Source: a virus. Taken from it: a stretch of DNA of 22,501 nucleotides. Location of the stretch: IMG/VR virus record IMGVR_UViG_3300017917_004203, positions 1 through 22,501 of that record. One strand, 5' to 3'. The notes under the pieces are model-generated. The model was not told the DNA's origin, ran no database searches, and saw only the letters and a program-made list of their open reading frames with translations. Below are positions 1 to 7,354 of the stretch, in pieces; positions within the stretch are counted from its first letter, which is position 1; every line of letters begins with the position of its first letter. The position numbers and the translations under genes were made by a program.

Positions 1-555
1 ACGGCTCCCGCATCGACCAAAAAAAGCTACTACAATGCGTTCCCAGGGGGGTATGTTCTGCATGTTTTAGACATCTGTAAGGCCGCTGCTCTTCTGTATG
101 ATGTTTGGGAAGAAATGGTAGGAGAGTTGGATTTCTCTTGGGAAGAGCTTGCTTTTGTTGCTTTAAATCACGATCTGGGGAAGATTGGTACGGAAACGGA
201 AGATTACTACGTACCGTGTACAGAGGAGTGGATGATTAAAAAAGGGACTGTCTACGTCTTAAACCCTAAACTGCAGTACATGAAAGTAGCAGATAGGTCT
301 TTGATGACTCTAAGCAACAGAGGGGTGAGAATGTCAGATAAGGAATATCTGGCGATAAAACTGTATGACGGGTTGTATGACGAAGCTAACAAGCCTTATT
401 TTTTAAGCTACAGCGAAGATTACGAACTCAAAACTTTTCTCCCCTACGTTATTCACCAAGCTGATCTTTTGAGTACCAAAGCCGCCTCTATTAAAAAGAA
501 AGAGGTTGCGAAAAAAGTAGTAGCAAGTAATGTAGTGTCTAAATTTTTTAAATAG
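1..555 (+). CDS. HD-domain phosphohydrolase, 5'-truncated
   Basis: The reading frame is open from the first base, so the N-terminus lies outside the window; 184 residues are visible. In visible numbering, an upstream His (about residue 21, in GGYVLHVLDI), the HDLGK motif at 57-61 and a late Asp in HQADLL (about 155) give the H...HD...D metal-ligand pattern of the HD superfamily. The segment EDYYVP and the DGLYDEANKPY region resemble HD proteins carried by T4-like phages. HD enzymes hydrolyse phosphate esters, often of nucleotides; the substrate here cannot be read from sequence. It ends 5 bases before the next gene. An internal ATG at 115 is not the real start, because conserved HD sequence, including the first His, lies upstream of it. 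Confidence 0.85.
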   Translation, partial: TAPASTKKSYYNAFPGGYVLHVLDICKAAALLYDVWEEMVGELDFSWEELAFVALNHDLGKIGTETEDYYVPCTEEWMIKKGTVYVLNPKLQYMKVADRSLMTLSNRGVRMSDKEYLAIKLYDGLYDEANKPYFLSYSEDYELKTFLPYVIHQADLLSTKAASIKKKEVAKKVVASNVVSKFFK

Positions 556-560
556 TCGAT

Positions 561-860
561 ATGCTGACAGCTTTAATTGTAATTTCGATCCTCTTGCTTG
601 TTTCCTTATTGGTTATAAGGAATCTCTTGCTTAAAGTAGAAAAATATGAAGAAGACAACATCTTGAAAGAAGAGTTCATTGTCAAGTTTAAAACTATGAT
701 TGAAGAGGCTCACAAAAAAGTAAAGGAGTTAGACTCCAGGGGAGCCTTTGAAGCAGATGATGAAGTTGGATTCTTTTTCAAAGAATTAATGAATGTTTCT
801 TTGGGATTAGATGCTTATTTTAAAAACTACGTTCAAGAAGAGGATGTAGAAAAAAAGTGA
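561..860 (+). CDS. Small membrane-anchored phage protein
   Basis: This 99-residue protein starts with a hydrophobic stretch (about residues 2-20, rich in Leu, Ile and Val). It reads as a single transmembrane anchor or uncleaved signal, followed by a charged, helix-prone region (about 24-60) and an acidic C-terminus. The segment FEADDEVGFFFKEL (about 63-76) looks like the most constrained part; I recall similar small proteins next to sigma-factor genes in T4-like phages of this type. Its function is unknown. Its place between the HD protein and the late sigma factor suggests co-transcription, not a tail role. The ATG is 5 bases after the previous stop and has no Shine-Dalgarno sequence. Confidence 0.72.
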   Translation: MLTALIVISILLLVSLLVIRNLLLKVEKYEEDNILKEEFIVKFKTMIEEAHKKVKELDSRGAFEADDEVGFFFKELMNVSLGLDAYFKNYVQEEDVEKK

Positions 861-932
861 TTATTAAATATTGCTCAACCTTTAAATTTTTAGTTATGGA
901 GAAAAAAACAATTTTTAACCCCTTAAATTATT

Positions 933-1712
933 ATGCCCAGGAAAAAGAAAGAAAAGGAAGAACTTAACCTTGAGATATATACTAAATCAGGCAAACTCAG
1001 AAAAAGAAAAAAGAAGACCTCTAGAGAGTATTTTACTCAAGAGACGGAGGATGCTATTGTAAAGTATATAGAATCTACAGATGAGTTAGAAAAGAATAGG
1101 CTTTTTGAAGAACATATTAACTACAGCTTACACAAGCTGGTAGAGAATATAATCCACACCTTCAAGTTCTACTACACCGAAGTGGATAATGTAGAGGACT
1201 TAAAACATGAGGTTGTGGTTTTTTTATTGGAAAAATTCCATAGATATGATAGAAATCTTGGAAAGGCTTACTCTTTTTTTGGAACGATTGCTAAAAGGTA
1301 TCTTATAGTATATAATGAAAATAACTATAAGAAATTAAAGTCTAAAGCCGAATTAGAAGACGTAGACGAGGACAAAAGGGTTTACAACGAGATATTAAAT
1401 CAGAACTCGGATAAAGAGTTATTAAAGTTTGTCAACACTTATATAAAGCATGTAGGTACTCACATGGAAAAAATATTTCCATCTGAGACGGATCAATCTA
1501 TAGCGATTGCTGTTATGGAAATATTCAAGAGAAGAGAAAATCTTGATGTTTTCAATAAACAGCAATTTTATTTTTATATAAGGGAGATAACAGGGCAAAA
1601 CACCCCTGCTATAACAAAAGTTATGAAGGAGCTTAAAAGGACCTACAAGAAGCTTTTGAACGAGGCGTACAGAAACGGAGGAGTAGAAACTGATGAAGAG
1701 GATATTTATTAA
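933..1712 (+). CDS. gp55: gp55-like RNA polymerase sigma factor for late transcription
   Basis: A 259-residue basic protein with a Lys/Arg-rich start. Residues about 60-137 resemble sigma-70 region 2: the stretch from NVEDLKHEVVVFLLEKF (86-102) to the KAYSFFGTIAKRYLIVYNEN segment (111-130) matches the core-binding and -10-recognition helices of phage late sigma factors. T4 gp55 directs host RNA polymerase to late promoters and works with the sliding clamp. T4 gp55 is 185 residues, so this protein is clearly longer. A second helical region at about 183-245 (including FNKQQFYFYIREITG and TKVMKELKRTYKKLL) could be a helix-turn-helix-like or region-4-like part. The C-terminus is acidic with a final Tyr. 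It is the likely regulator of the structural genes downstream. The 72-base gap before it shows no convincing promoter or terminator. Confidence 0.85.
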   Translation: MPRKKKEKEELNLEIYTKSGKLRKRKKKTSREYFTQETEDAIVKYIESTDELEKNRLFEEHINYSLHKLVENIIHTFKFYYTEVDNVEDLKHEVVVFLLEKFHRYDRNLGKAYSFFGTIAKRYLIVYNENNYKKLKSKAELEDVDEDKRVYNEILNQNSDKELLKFVNTYIKHVGTHMEKIFPSETDQSIAIAVMEIFKRRENLDVFNKQQFYFYIREITGQNTPAITKVMKELKRTYKKLLNEAYRNGGVETDEEDIY

Positions 1713-1722
1713 AAACTGACAA

Positions 1723-2091
1723 ATGGCAAACTTTGATGAAGTAGTATTTGGGAAGAAAACTTTTTCCGATATACTAAAAGAAATATACGATAGGTCATCT
1801 ACTAAAGAAAAGCAGATTAATGACCTGATCCTCCAACTCCAGGACCTAATACAAAATATAGGAGATGCTACAATGATGGTGCCTCTAATAGCCAAATACA
1901 TGGAGTTAACCATTAAAAACGATGATGCTCTCATAAAGATGGCTAACATAGTTCAAAATGCTATAAGCAGAGGAAAGGCTACTGGGGACGACTCTCTTAC
2001 CGATTCTGAAAGGGATCAGCTTTTGCAGTTAGCTCAACAATCCGTTGCAGATAAAGCAGTAAAAGATCAAAAGGGTATTGCAAAATCATAA
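1723..2091 (+). CDS. Conserved small phage protein of the tail/baseplate block
   Basis: A 122-residue, mostly helical, acidic protein. The first third (VVFGKKTFSDILKEIYD) and the centre (LIQNIGDATMMVPLIAKYME, about 43-62) look conserved; I recall similar short proteins beside hub genes in T4-like marine and Bacteroidetes phages, but no biochemical role. The C-terminal third is Gln/Asp/Lys-rich and probably flexible. Its stop overlaps the next ATG by one base (TAATG), implying translational coupling with the first hub protein. It may be a hub assembly factor or minor baseplate part; that is inference from position only. Confidence 0.7.
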   Translation: MANFDEVVFGKKTFSDILKEIYDRSSTKEKQINDLILQLQDLIQNIGDATMMVPLIAKYMELTIKNDDALIKMANIVQNAISRGKATGDDSLTDSERDQLLQLAQQSVADKAVKDQKGIAKS

Positions 2092-3500
2092 TGGCAGGTC
2101 AATTTGAAAATAACGTGTCAATATTTCCTGCTAGGGTTTCCTATGTACTTTTAGATGACAGCGACAAAGAAAAGTTTGATAAGTACGGAGGATGGAAATC
2201 TATAGGAGCTATAGAATTCTACCAGTTCATTAACAATCAGACTGAGAACCGGGAAGTGTTTTCTGCGCTTCCTTTAAACGCCAATATTACTAAATTCCCT
2301 CTTTTAAATGAAGTTGTAGCTGTGGTAAGGCTCATAAGATACTCTGCGCAATCAAGCATTCCAAACTATGATCCGCAATATTATTATATGAGCGTACTAA
2401 ACACTTGGAATTCCCCGGAACATAACGTCACTCCGGATTCTAATGATCCTGTATCACAAATATCCGGATTATTTAAAGAGCTAGGATTTTCCCGGCTATC
2501 TAAAAACCCAGGAGACTTTACTATAGAAGGTAGAACTAAAAATAGCATAAAGCTGGGGTCTTCCATAGAAGGGTTTAACAATGTCTTTAAGGGAGCAAAT
2601 AGATCTCCTTTTTTAGTTGTATCTAACAATAGGGAGACCTCTAATACAACTAATAACTCCACTTTTGAGGATATCAATAAAGATGGATCATCGTTATATT
2701 TTTTAAAAGGCCATGACGTTTCTCTACTTCTTAGCACAGATAATTTTAAAAGCTATAAAAAAGATTACACTCCGGCAGAAAAAAGAAACATTGTTGAGCC
2801 GAAAATAGAACCTGTTAAAATAGAACCTGTTAAAAAAGAAGAGACAAAGAAAGAGGAGAAAGTAATCGTAGAAAAAGAAGCTCCTAAGCCTCCTAAACCA
2901 GTATCAGGGAATACTCCGAATACTCCAGCCAATCTAGAGTCTAAAAAAATATATGGTTTTGGAAATGTTTCAAACTCCGTACCCGTTTATGCACGACCTA
3001 TATTAGACATGCTTTCTTATTCTGAGGGAACTGCAGGGTTTTCTAAAGAGTACAACGTGGTTGTGACTTTTAAGATTATAGATGAATGGCAGGAAGCATA
3101 TGAAAAAGGGCATCCTAAAATATCTGTTTACGTTGGAAGAGATTCTACAGGAAAAGATTTATACTCTAATGCAGCTGGTCGGTACCAGTTTTTATATTCC
3201 ACTTGGGTTGGAATAAACAAAGGAAATCTTGCTTTTAGTAAAATAAACCAAGATAACTCTGCGTATAATCTTATATCAGATAAAGTTGACGACTCAATAT
3301 TAAAAAAAGCATACGATAAAGCAAAACAAAACGAATCTTACTCAAATAACGTAGAATTCAAAAATATATTAGACTCTTTGCACAAAACGTGGGCTAGCAT
3401 ACCTAATTCTGTAGGAAGGTACGGGTATGCGGGACAAATAGGAAACAAAACTCCTGAATACTATTACAACGTTTATTTATACGCTGTAAGTAAATATTAG
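2091..3500 (+). CDS. Baseplate hub protein fused to lambda-R-like (GH104-type) lytic transglycosylase
   Basis: A 469-residue protein in three parts. Residues about 10-225 form a beta-rich hub domain with KEKFDKYGGWKS (26-37), IEGRTKNSIKLGSS (145-158) and EDINKDGSSLYF (193-204). This resembles the gp5-type hub and OB region of T4-like phages and is paralogous to the next gene. Residues about 228-290 are a Pro/Lys/Glu linker with an exact 15-base tandem repeat. Residues about 298-469 resemble lambda endolysin R: LDMLSYSEGT (305-314, Glu312 the likely catalytic acid), AAGRYQFLYSTW (361-372), NQD (386-388) and WASIPNS (434-440). Lambda R cleaves glycan strands without water to give anhydromuropeptides. 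T4 gp5 instead carries a T4L-type lysozyme, so this is an analogous but different domain choice. It would act at the tail tip during entry. Confidence 0.84.
   Translation: MAGQFENNVSIFPARVSYVLLDDSDKEKFDKYGGWKSIGAIEFYQFINNQTENREVFSALPLNANITKFPLLNEVVAVVRLIRYSAQSSIPNYDPQYYYMSVLNTWNSPEHNVTPDSNDPVSQISGLFKELGFSRLSKNPGDFTIEGRTKNSIKLGSSIEGFNNVFKGANRSPFLVVSNNRETSNTTNNSTFEDINKDGSSLYFLKGHDVSLLLSTDNFKSYKKDYTPAEKRNIVEPKIEPVKIEPVKKEETKKEEKVIVEKEAPKPPKPVSGNTPNTPANLESKKIYGFGNVSNSVPVYARPILDMLSYSEGTAGFSKEYNVVVTFKIIDEWQEAYEKGHPKISVYVGRDSTGKDLYSNAAGRYQFLYSTWVGINKGNLAFSKINQDNSAYNLISDKVDDSILKKAYDKAKQNESYSNNVEFKNILDSLHKTWASIPNSVGRYGYAGQIGNKTPEYYYNVYLYAVSKY
2802..2831 (+). repeat. 15-base exact tandem repeat in hub linker
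   Basis: Two head-to-tail copies of AAAATAGAACCTGTT in the coding sequence of the first hub protein, each adding a Lys-Ile-Glu-Pro-Val-type unit to the linker. The unit is a multiple of three, so copy-number change would alter linker length without a frameshift. Confidence 0.85.
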
Positions 3501-3503
3501 AAA

Positions 3504-5066
3504 GTGGCTTTAGAAAACAGTATAAAAAGCGGATTAGATTCTTTTGCTAGATCAGCAAATAGAATAGCAAACACTTTACAAAATCCAAAAGTAGAGTATG
3601 CTTTTTCTATAGCTAGAGTTACTTTTGTTCTTTTAGATAGTAGTAACAAAGAAAAATTTGATAAGTACGGAGGGTGGAAGTCTTTGGGGCTCATAGAATG
3701 CGCCCCGTTTATAAACAATAACTTTAGCACTGATGTAATCTCTGCGCTTCCGATAAATCCTAATGTGACTCAGTTCCCCATAATAAATGAAGTAGTGTTG
3801 CTAATTAGAAGCATTACTTATGAAGCTCAGTCTTCTGTACAAAACTATCTACCTCAATACTATTATATAAATGTAATCCCTGTGTGGAATAGTACGGAAC
3901 ATAACTCTATTCCTAACGATTCTTTATCTAAGGCAGGAGTAAACCCTCCTACTAGCTTATTTAAAGAAACAGGAAAGATAAAAAGAGTAATAAAGGCTCC
4001 TGGAGACATCTCAATTGAAGGGAGATCAGGAAATTACATAAGACTTGGGTCTACGATATCTGGGTTTAATAGCCCGTATTCAGGGGAAAATAGAAGTCCG
4101 GTAGTAGCCATAATAAATTCTCAGAGAGATGTAACAGATTCTAAAATTGCTATATACGAGGATATAAATTTAGATGGGTCTTCTTTATACATGTTAGATG
4201 GACAGAGTGTTGCTTTAAAAGTAGCAAGTCCTAATTTTGATAGTTATAAACATAAGATAGATCAAAATCCTCTAAGTAATTATATTGAACCGACTATACC
4301 AAAAGAAACTAAACCTGACAACCTAGCGGATATAAAAGACGATCCTCCTCCGGTAATAAAAGAGATTACAAATGTTAATAAGAAAGAAGATCCTAAGATA
4401 GAGAGTAATCAAAAATCTGACGAATTCATTCTAGAAGAGAATAAGTTTGCTGAGCAACCTTTTGATTTAACTGAGGGGGGAGATATAGTTCCTTTTGAAG
4501 AAGTTGATGAAGTGTCTGTATTTAAAGAAATTACCGTAGAGGAAGAAGATAAGGCTACTACTAATACAGGAGCTCCTAAAAATAACAGTCCTTTATCCTC
4601 TTATATTGATCCTAAAGTTAAATGGCAAGCTCAACCTGCTGGAAGTACTTGGTGCTATGTTACTACGATATCCATGGTATTAAATTATTATGGAATACCA
4701 AACGCTACACAACGGAATGTTTCTACGTGCAATGATAAAAATGGAAATATGAGGTCAGAAACAGTAGCATCAAGATTTGGAGTAAACTTCAAGAAAACTA
4801 TTTTACCTTCAGGAAAAGTTAATTCGTATGAAGAATTAAAAAGAATATGTAAGAGTAGAAAAAAAGATAATTATGTAAAACCTTTTATATTAGAGAGGGC
4901 TAGTAATTATGGATATAAAAGCCATTTTGTTACAGTAGTAGGTATAACAGATGATGATAAGATAATAGTCTTTGATCCTGGATCTAAAAGATTTGCAGGG
5001 GGTACCATATTGAATATAAAAAATTTAAAAGAATCAGGAGGATCTGTAAGATTCTTTGATAAATAA
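3504..5066 (+). CDS. Second baseplate hub paralogue fused to C39-like cysteine peptidase
   Basis: A 520-residue protein. Residues about 34-250 repeat the hub domain of the previous gene: KEKFDKYGGWKS is identical, and the ALP.N.N.T.FP..NEVV, QYYY, WNS.EHN, IEGR.....LGS and EDIN.DGSSLY positions match. An acidic linker follows (about 255-365). Residues about 370-520 look like a papain-like C39 family peptidase: Cys384 in AGSTWCYVTTISMVLNYYGI, His474 in KSHFVTVVGI and Asp491 in VFDPGS would form the catalytic triad, and the order Cys-His-Asp fits. It might cut peptide stems in peptidoglycan or process a virion protein; the target is not visible. The start is GTG, 3 bases after the upstream stop; the next in-frame ATG is far inside the conserved domain, so GTG is preferred. 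Confidence 0.83.
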   Translation: MALENSIKSGLDSFARSANRIANTLQNPKVEYAFSIARVTFVLLDSSNKEKFDKYGGWKSLGLIECAPFINNNFSTDVISALPINPNVTQFPIINEVVLLIRSITYEAQSSVQNYLPQYYYINVIPVWNSTEHNSIPNDSLSKAGVNPPTSLFKETGKIKRVIKAPGDISIEGRSGNYIRLGSTISGFNSPYSGENRSPVVAIINSQRDVTDSKIAIYEDINLDGSSLYMLDGQSVALKVASPNFDSYKHKIDQNPLSNYIEPTIPKETKPDNLADIKDDPPPVIKEITNVNKKEDPKIESNQKSDEFILEENKFAEQPFDLTEGGDIVPFEEVDEVSVFKEITVEEEDKATTNTGAPKNNSPLSSYIDPKVKWQAQPAGSTWCYVTTISMVLNYYGIPNATQRNVSTCNDKNGNMRSETVASRFGVNFKKTILPSGKVNSYEELKRICKSRKKDNYVKPFILERASNYGYKSHFVTVVGITDDDKIIVFDPGSKRFAGGTILNIKNLKESGGSVRFFDK

Positions 5067-5073
5067 AAAATAT

Positions 5074-5601
5074 ATGCAGCCGGTATTAACAGCTAATAGA
5101 GAAGCTCCTTCTCCTTCTGGGGGGTTTATAGACTTTAATTCGTATAAAGATAACTATGTCATTCTAACATCCGATAGGTTAATATTAAATTCTAAAGCCG
5201 ATTCTATATTTTTAACTTCTAAAAAAACAATAGGGTTTTCAGCAATAGATCAGATTCATTTTAACATAGGACCTCTGCAAAATCCAGACCCTAAGAAAAA
5301 TTATATGGTTATCAATTCTCCTATGATTCAATTAGGATTGCCTGAGAATTACAAAGGAATTAGAAATGAACCAGTTGCGAAGGCTTATTCAACTATAGAG
5401 TATATAAACTTAGTAGTACAAGCTATTACCAAGTTTTGCGATTCTATAACCTCTGCTAAAGGTACTGGTGTTGGTGTTGTTTCTCTTGTGCAGATAGACG
5501 CTTCTGCAAGAATATTAAAAAACGATTTAATCTCTTACACTAAAGAATATAAAAATATTAAGGATTCAAAAATAGTATCTAAAACCACAAATGTGATATA
5601 A
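5074..5601 (+). CDS. Beta-rich baseplate/tail-tip-associated protein
   Basis: A 175-residue protein when started at the ATG at 5074, 7 bases after the upstream stop. An in-frame TTG at 5056 overlaps the previous gene and is less likely. The segment from about residue 34 has short alternating strands (VILTSDRLILNSKADSIFLT, then KKTIGFSAIDQIHFNIG), the repetitive beta pattern seen in phage baseplate and spike proteins of the 'ILNS.R...NAK.D.IFLS' kind. An Asn-Glu-Pro segment and a helical region follow (IEYINLVVQAI, then a Lys-rich C-terminus). I take it as a small baseplate protein, possibly forming a beta-prism or capping the hub; the exact role is unknown. Its stop overlaps the next ATG by one base. 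Confidence 0.7.
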   Translation: MQPVLTANREAPSPSGGFIDFNSYKDNYVILTSDRLILNSKADSIFLTSKKTIGFSAIDQIHFNIGPLQNPDPKKNYMVINSPMIQLGLPENYKGIRNEPVAKAYSTIEYINLVVQAITKFCDSITSAKGTGVGVVSLVQIDASARILKNDLISYTKEYKNIKDSKIVSKTTNVI

Positions 5602-6512
5602 TGGCCCTCTCCTCTCAAAATATAGAATCTGTAAGAAATACAAAATCTCAAGCGTCTAATCCTATAGACGATATTCAAGAAAATGTATTATCGTCTGTAA
5701 AAGATCCTTTTGGAACTATAATAACTAATGTCATTTCAAAATTAGGAAATTTAACAAGCTCTGTAGAAATTAAAATAAATCAGCTATCTGATGATTTAAT
5801 TAAATCCGTAGACAATAAAGGAAGAGTAACAATACAAGGTAATACTATAGTTATATCAGTGGAACCTGAAGATGCTCAAGAAGCAAACGCTATAAAAGAA
5901 AACATATCTAATAAAATTAGATCCATTCAAAAATCACTAACTGTTTTAAAAACCACCTTGCAAACTTTAAATACAATACAAACAGGAATATCCACCCTCC
6001 AAACCGCCTTAACCATACAGGAGTTGGCATTATCCTCAAACCCAGGCACTGGGCCGATATACCAAGTTTTGAAGCAGGGAATTAAAATAATATTTTTAAA
6101 GGATATAATAAAAGAGTACTCATCTATATTAAAAAAACAACTTAAGCAAAATTTAAAAAGTTTTGAAAGAATATCGGAAAAGTTTAAAAATTTACAGGTT
6201 TCTGTAATAATACAGGATGAAAAAAATAAGGGAAATGACATGACTTTTGATGAGGCTACAAAAGTAATAGCAAGTCAACTTTTATCTAATAATGAAAACG
6301 ATATTACTACAGAATCGGTTACGGAAGAGTATGTTGACAATAATCAAGTAGAGTATATACTTAAAGTTGAAAAATACCAAGAAGATAAAATTATTGCAAG
6401 AGCGTACGAAAAAAAATCAGGTCTTGTAAAACAACAAACTTCTCCTAGTTTTTTCTCTACTCCTGAAGAATTGCTTCAAGAGTTAAAAACAATTTTAAAT
6501 ATTCAATCATAA
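5601..6512 (+). CDS. Helical coiled-coil structural protein, hub-associated
   Basis: A 303-residue protein with no motif I can name. Residues about 92-200 are strongly helical, with Leu/Ile periodicity and many Lys, Gln and Thr (from NAIKENISNKIRSIQKSL through TLNTIQTGISTLQTALTIQE, then IIKEYSSILKKQLKQNLKSF). A more mixed alpha/beta C-terminus follows (about 240-303, with VEYILKVEKYQEDKIIARAY and a PEELLQELKTIL helix). It lies between the tail-tip gene and the wedge block and starts on the upstream stop (TAATG). By position it could be an internal hub or tape-related component; the evidence is context only. Confidence 0.68.
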   Translation: MALSSQNIESVRNTKSQASNPIDDIQENVLSSVKDPFGTIITNVISKLGNLTSSVEIKINQLSDDLIKSVDNKGRVTIQGNTIVISVEPEDAQEANAIKENISNKIRSIQKSLTVLKTTLQTLNTIQTGISTLQTALTIQELALSSNPGTGPIYQVLKQGIKIIFLKDIIKEYSSILKKQLKQNLKSFERISEKFKNLQVSVIIQDEKNKGNDMTFDEATKVIASQLLSNNENDITTESVTEEYVDNNQVEYILKVEKYQEDKIIARAYEKKSGLVKQQTSPSFFSTPEELLQELKTILNIQS

Positions 6513-6540
6513 TTTAATCCTCATTATATTTATATAAGCC

Positions 6541-6954
6541 ATGACTAAAGAAGAATTATTCTTAATTAAAGAATTAATCAAAGAAACGGTAAAATCGGTA
6601 GTAAAAGAAACTATTCGAGAGGAATACCAGTCACAAGACGTTAAAAAAGACATGAAAGAAGTAAAGCTTCTTTTAGCTAAAGTTATTAAAGAAGGGTACG
6701 TTCCCATGAAAAAAGAGACGTATGGAGAAGGGATCAGCACAGATCTAAAAAGTAAGATACGAGAAGCTGTGGGAGATGATTTTAAAACAGTTATAAGCAG
6801 AACAACAAGTAACTTATCTTCAAACATAAGAATGTCTCCTGAATCCGCTGCTAATCTTTCTGTAAACGGAACTCTTCCTGATGTTGACGCTCCTATTCCT
6901 TTTATAGACAAGTCTTCCCCCTTATGGAAAAACTTAAAAGAAAAAACAAGCTAA
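6541..6954 (+). CDS. Small helical phage protein upstream of gp25
   Basis: A 137-residue protein of unknown function. The first 55 residues form highly charged amphipathic helices (KEELFLIKELIKETVKSVVK then EEYQSQDVKKDMKEVKLLL). The remainder is polar with conserved-looking segments SPESAANLSVNGTLPDVDAP (about 100-119) and PLWKNL near the C-terminus. Its stop precedes the TTG start of gp25 by one base, so the two are probably translated together. A 28-base A/T-rich gap lies before it. It could be a baseplate or head morphogenesis accessory protein; nothing in the sequence decides. Confidence 0.65.
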   Translation: MTKEELFLIKELIKETVKSVVKETIREEYQSQDVKKDMKEVKLLLAKVIKEGYVPMKKETYGEGISTDLKSKIREAVGDDFKTVISRTTSNLSSNIRMSPESAANLSVNGTLPDVDAPIPFIDKSSPLWKNLKEKTS

Positions 6955-6955
6955 G

Positions 6956-7354
6956 TTGAGAAAGAGGAAGACATACAAAATTAATACTCTAGATATAAAT
7001 AAAAATAGAGGCATAGGTATAAAAGTACCTTTTGACCCCGTACGGATATTTCAAATTACATATAATACAAAAGATCAGGTTAAATCTAACCTATTGAATT
7101 TTTTGATGACTAATAAGGGAGAAAGAGTATTCAATCCTAATTTTGGAGCTGATTTAAGAAGTTTGATATTTAAACAAATGTCTAATCTGGAAGAAATAAG
7201 AGAGTCTTTAATTGACGAAATTTCTTTATATTTTCCAAATATAACAGTAACAGATTTAATATTTACTCCTGATTATAATACTAATAGTTTAAATATAAAA
7301 TTAAGTTACAGGCTAAATACTGAAGAGGACACATTATCAATGAAAATAACCTGA
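6956..7354 (+). CDS. gp25: Baseplate wedge subunit gp25-like
   Basis: A 132-residue protein, the same length as T4 gp25. The core segment GERVFNPNFGADLRSLIF (55-72) is the signature of the gp25/GPW family, with DPVR and NLLNFLMTNKG before it and helix-turn-strand sequence after it. Members of this family sit at the inner core of contractile baseplates, where gp25 joins the wedge to the sheath and starts its assembly. The start is TTG, one base after the previous stop; the first in-frame ATG (residue 51) would remove half the domain. Its stop overlaps the gp6 ATG (TGATG). Gene order gp25 then gp6 follows the conserved arrangement in contractile tails. Confidence 0.9.
   Translation: MRKRKTYKINTLDINKNRGIGIKVPFDPVRIFQITYNTKDQVKSNLLNFLMTNKGERVFNPNFGADLRSLIFKQMSNLEEIRESLIDEISLYFPNITVTDLIFTPDYNTNSLNIKLSYRLNTEEDTLSMKIT

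Noticed and set aside
896-967. Short ORF (ATG 896, about 23 codons) overlapping the sigma factor start
   Set aside because: It is out of frame with a well-supported gene, very short and unlike any known peptide.
1422-1949. Minus-strand ORFs such as 1422-1949, 2384-2737 and 6507-6911
   Set aside because: They lie opposite well-supported plus-strand genes, show no recognisable motifs and have unlikely compositions.
5056-5073. TTG at 5056 as the start of the 5074 gene
   Set aside because: It would overlap the previous gene by 11 bases; the ATG at 5074 has an A/T-rich upstream context and follows the upstream stop directly.
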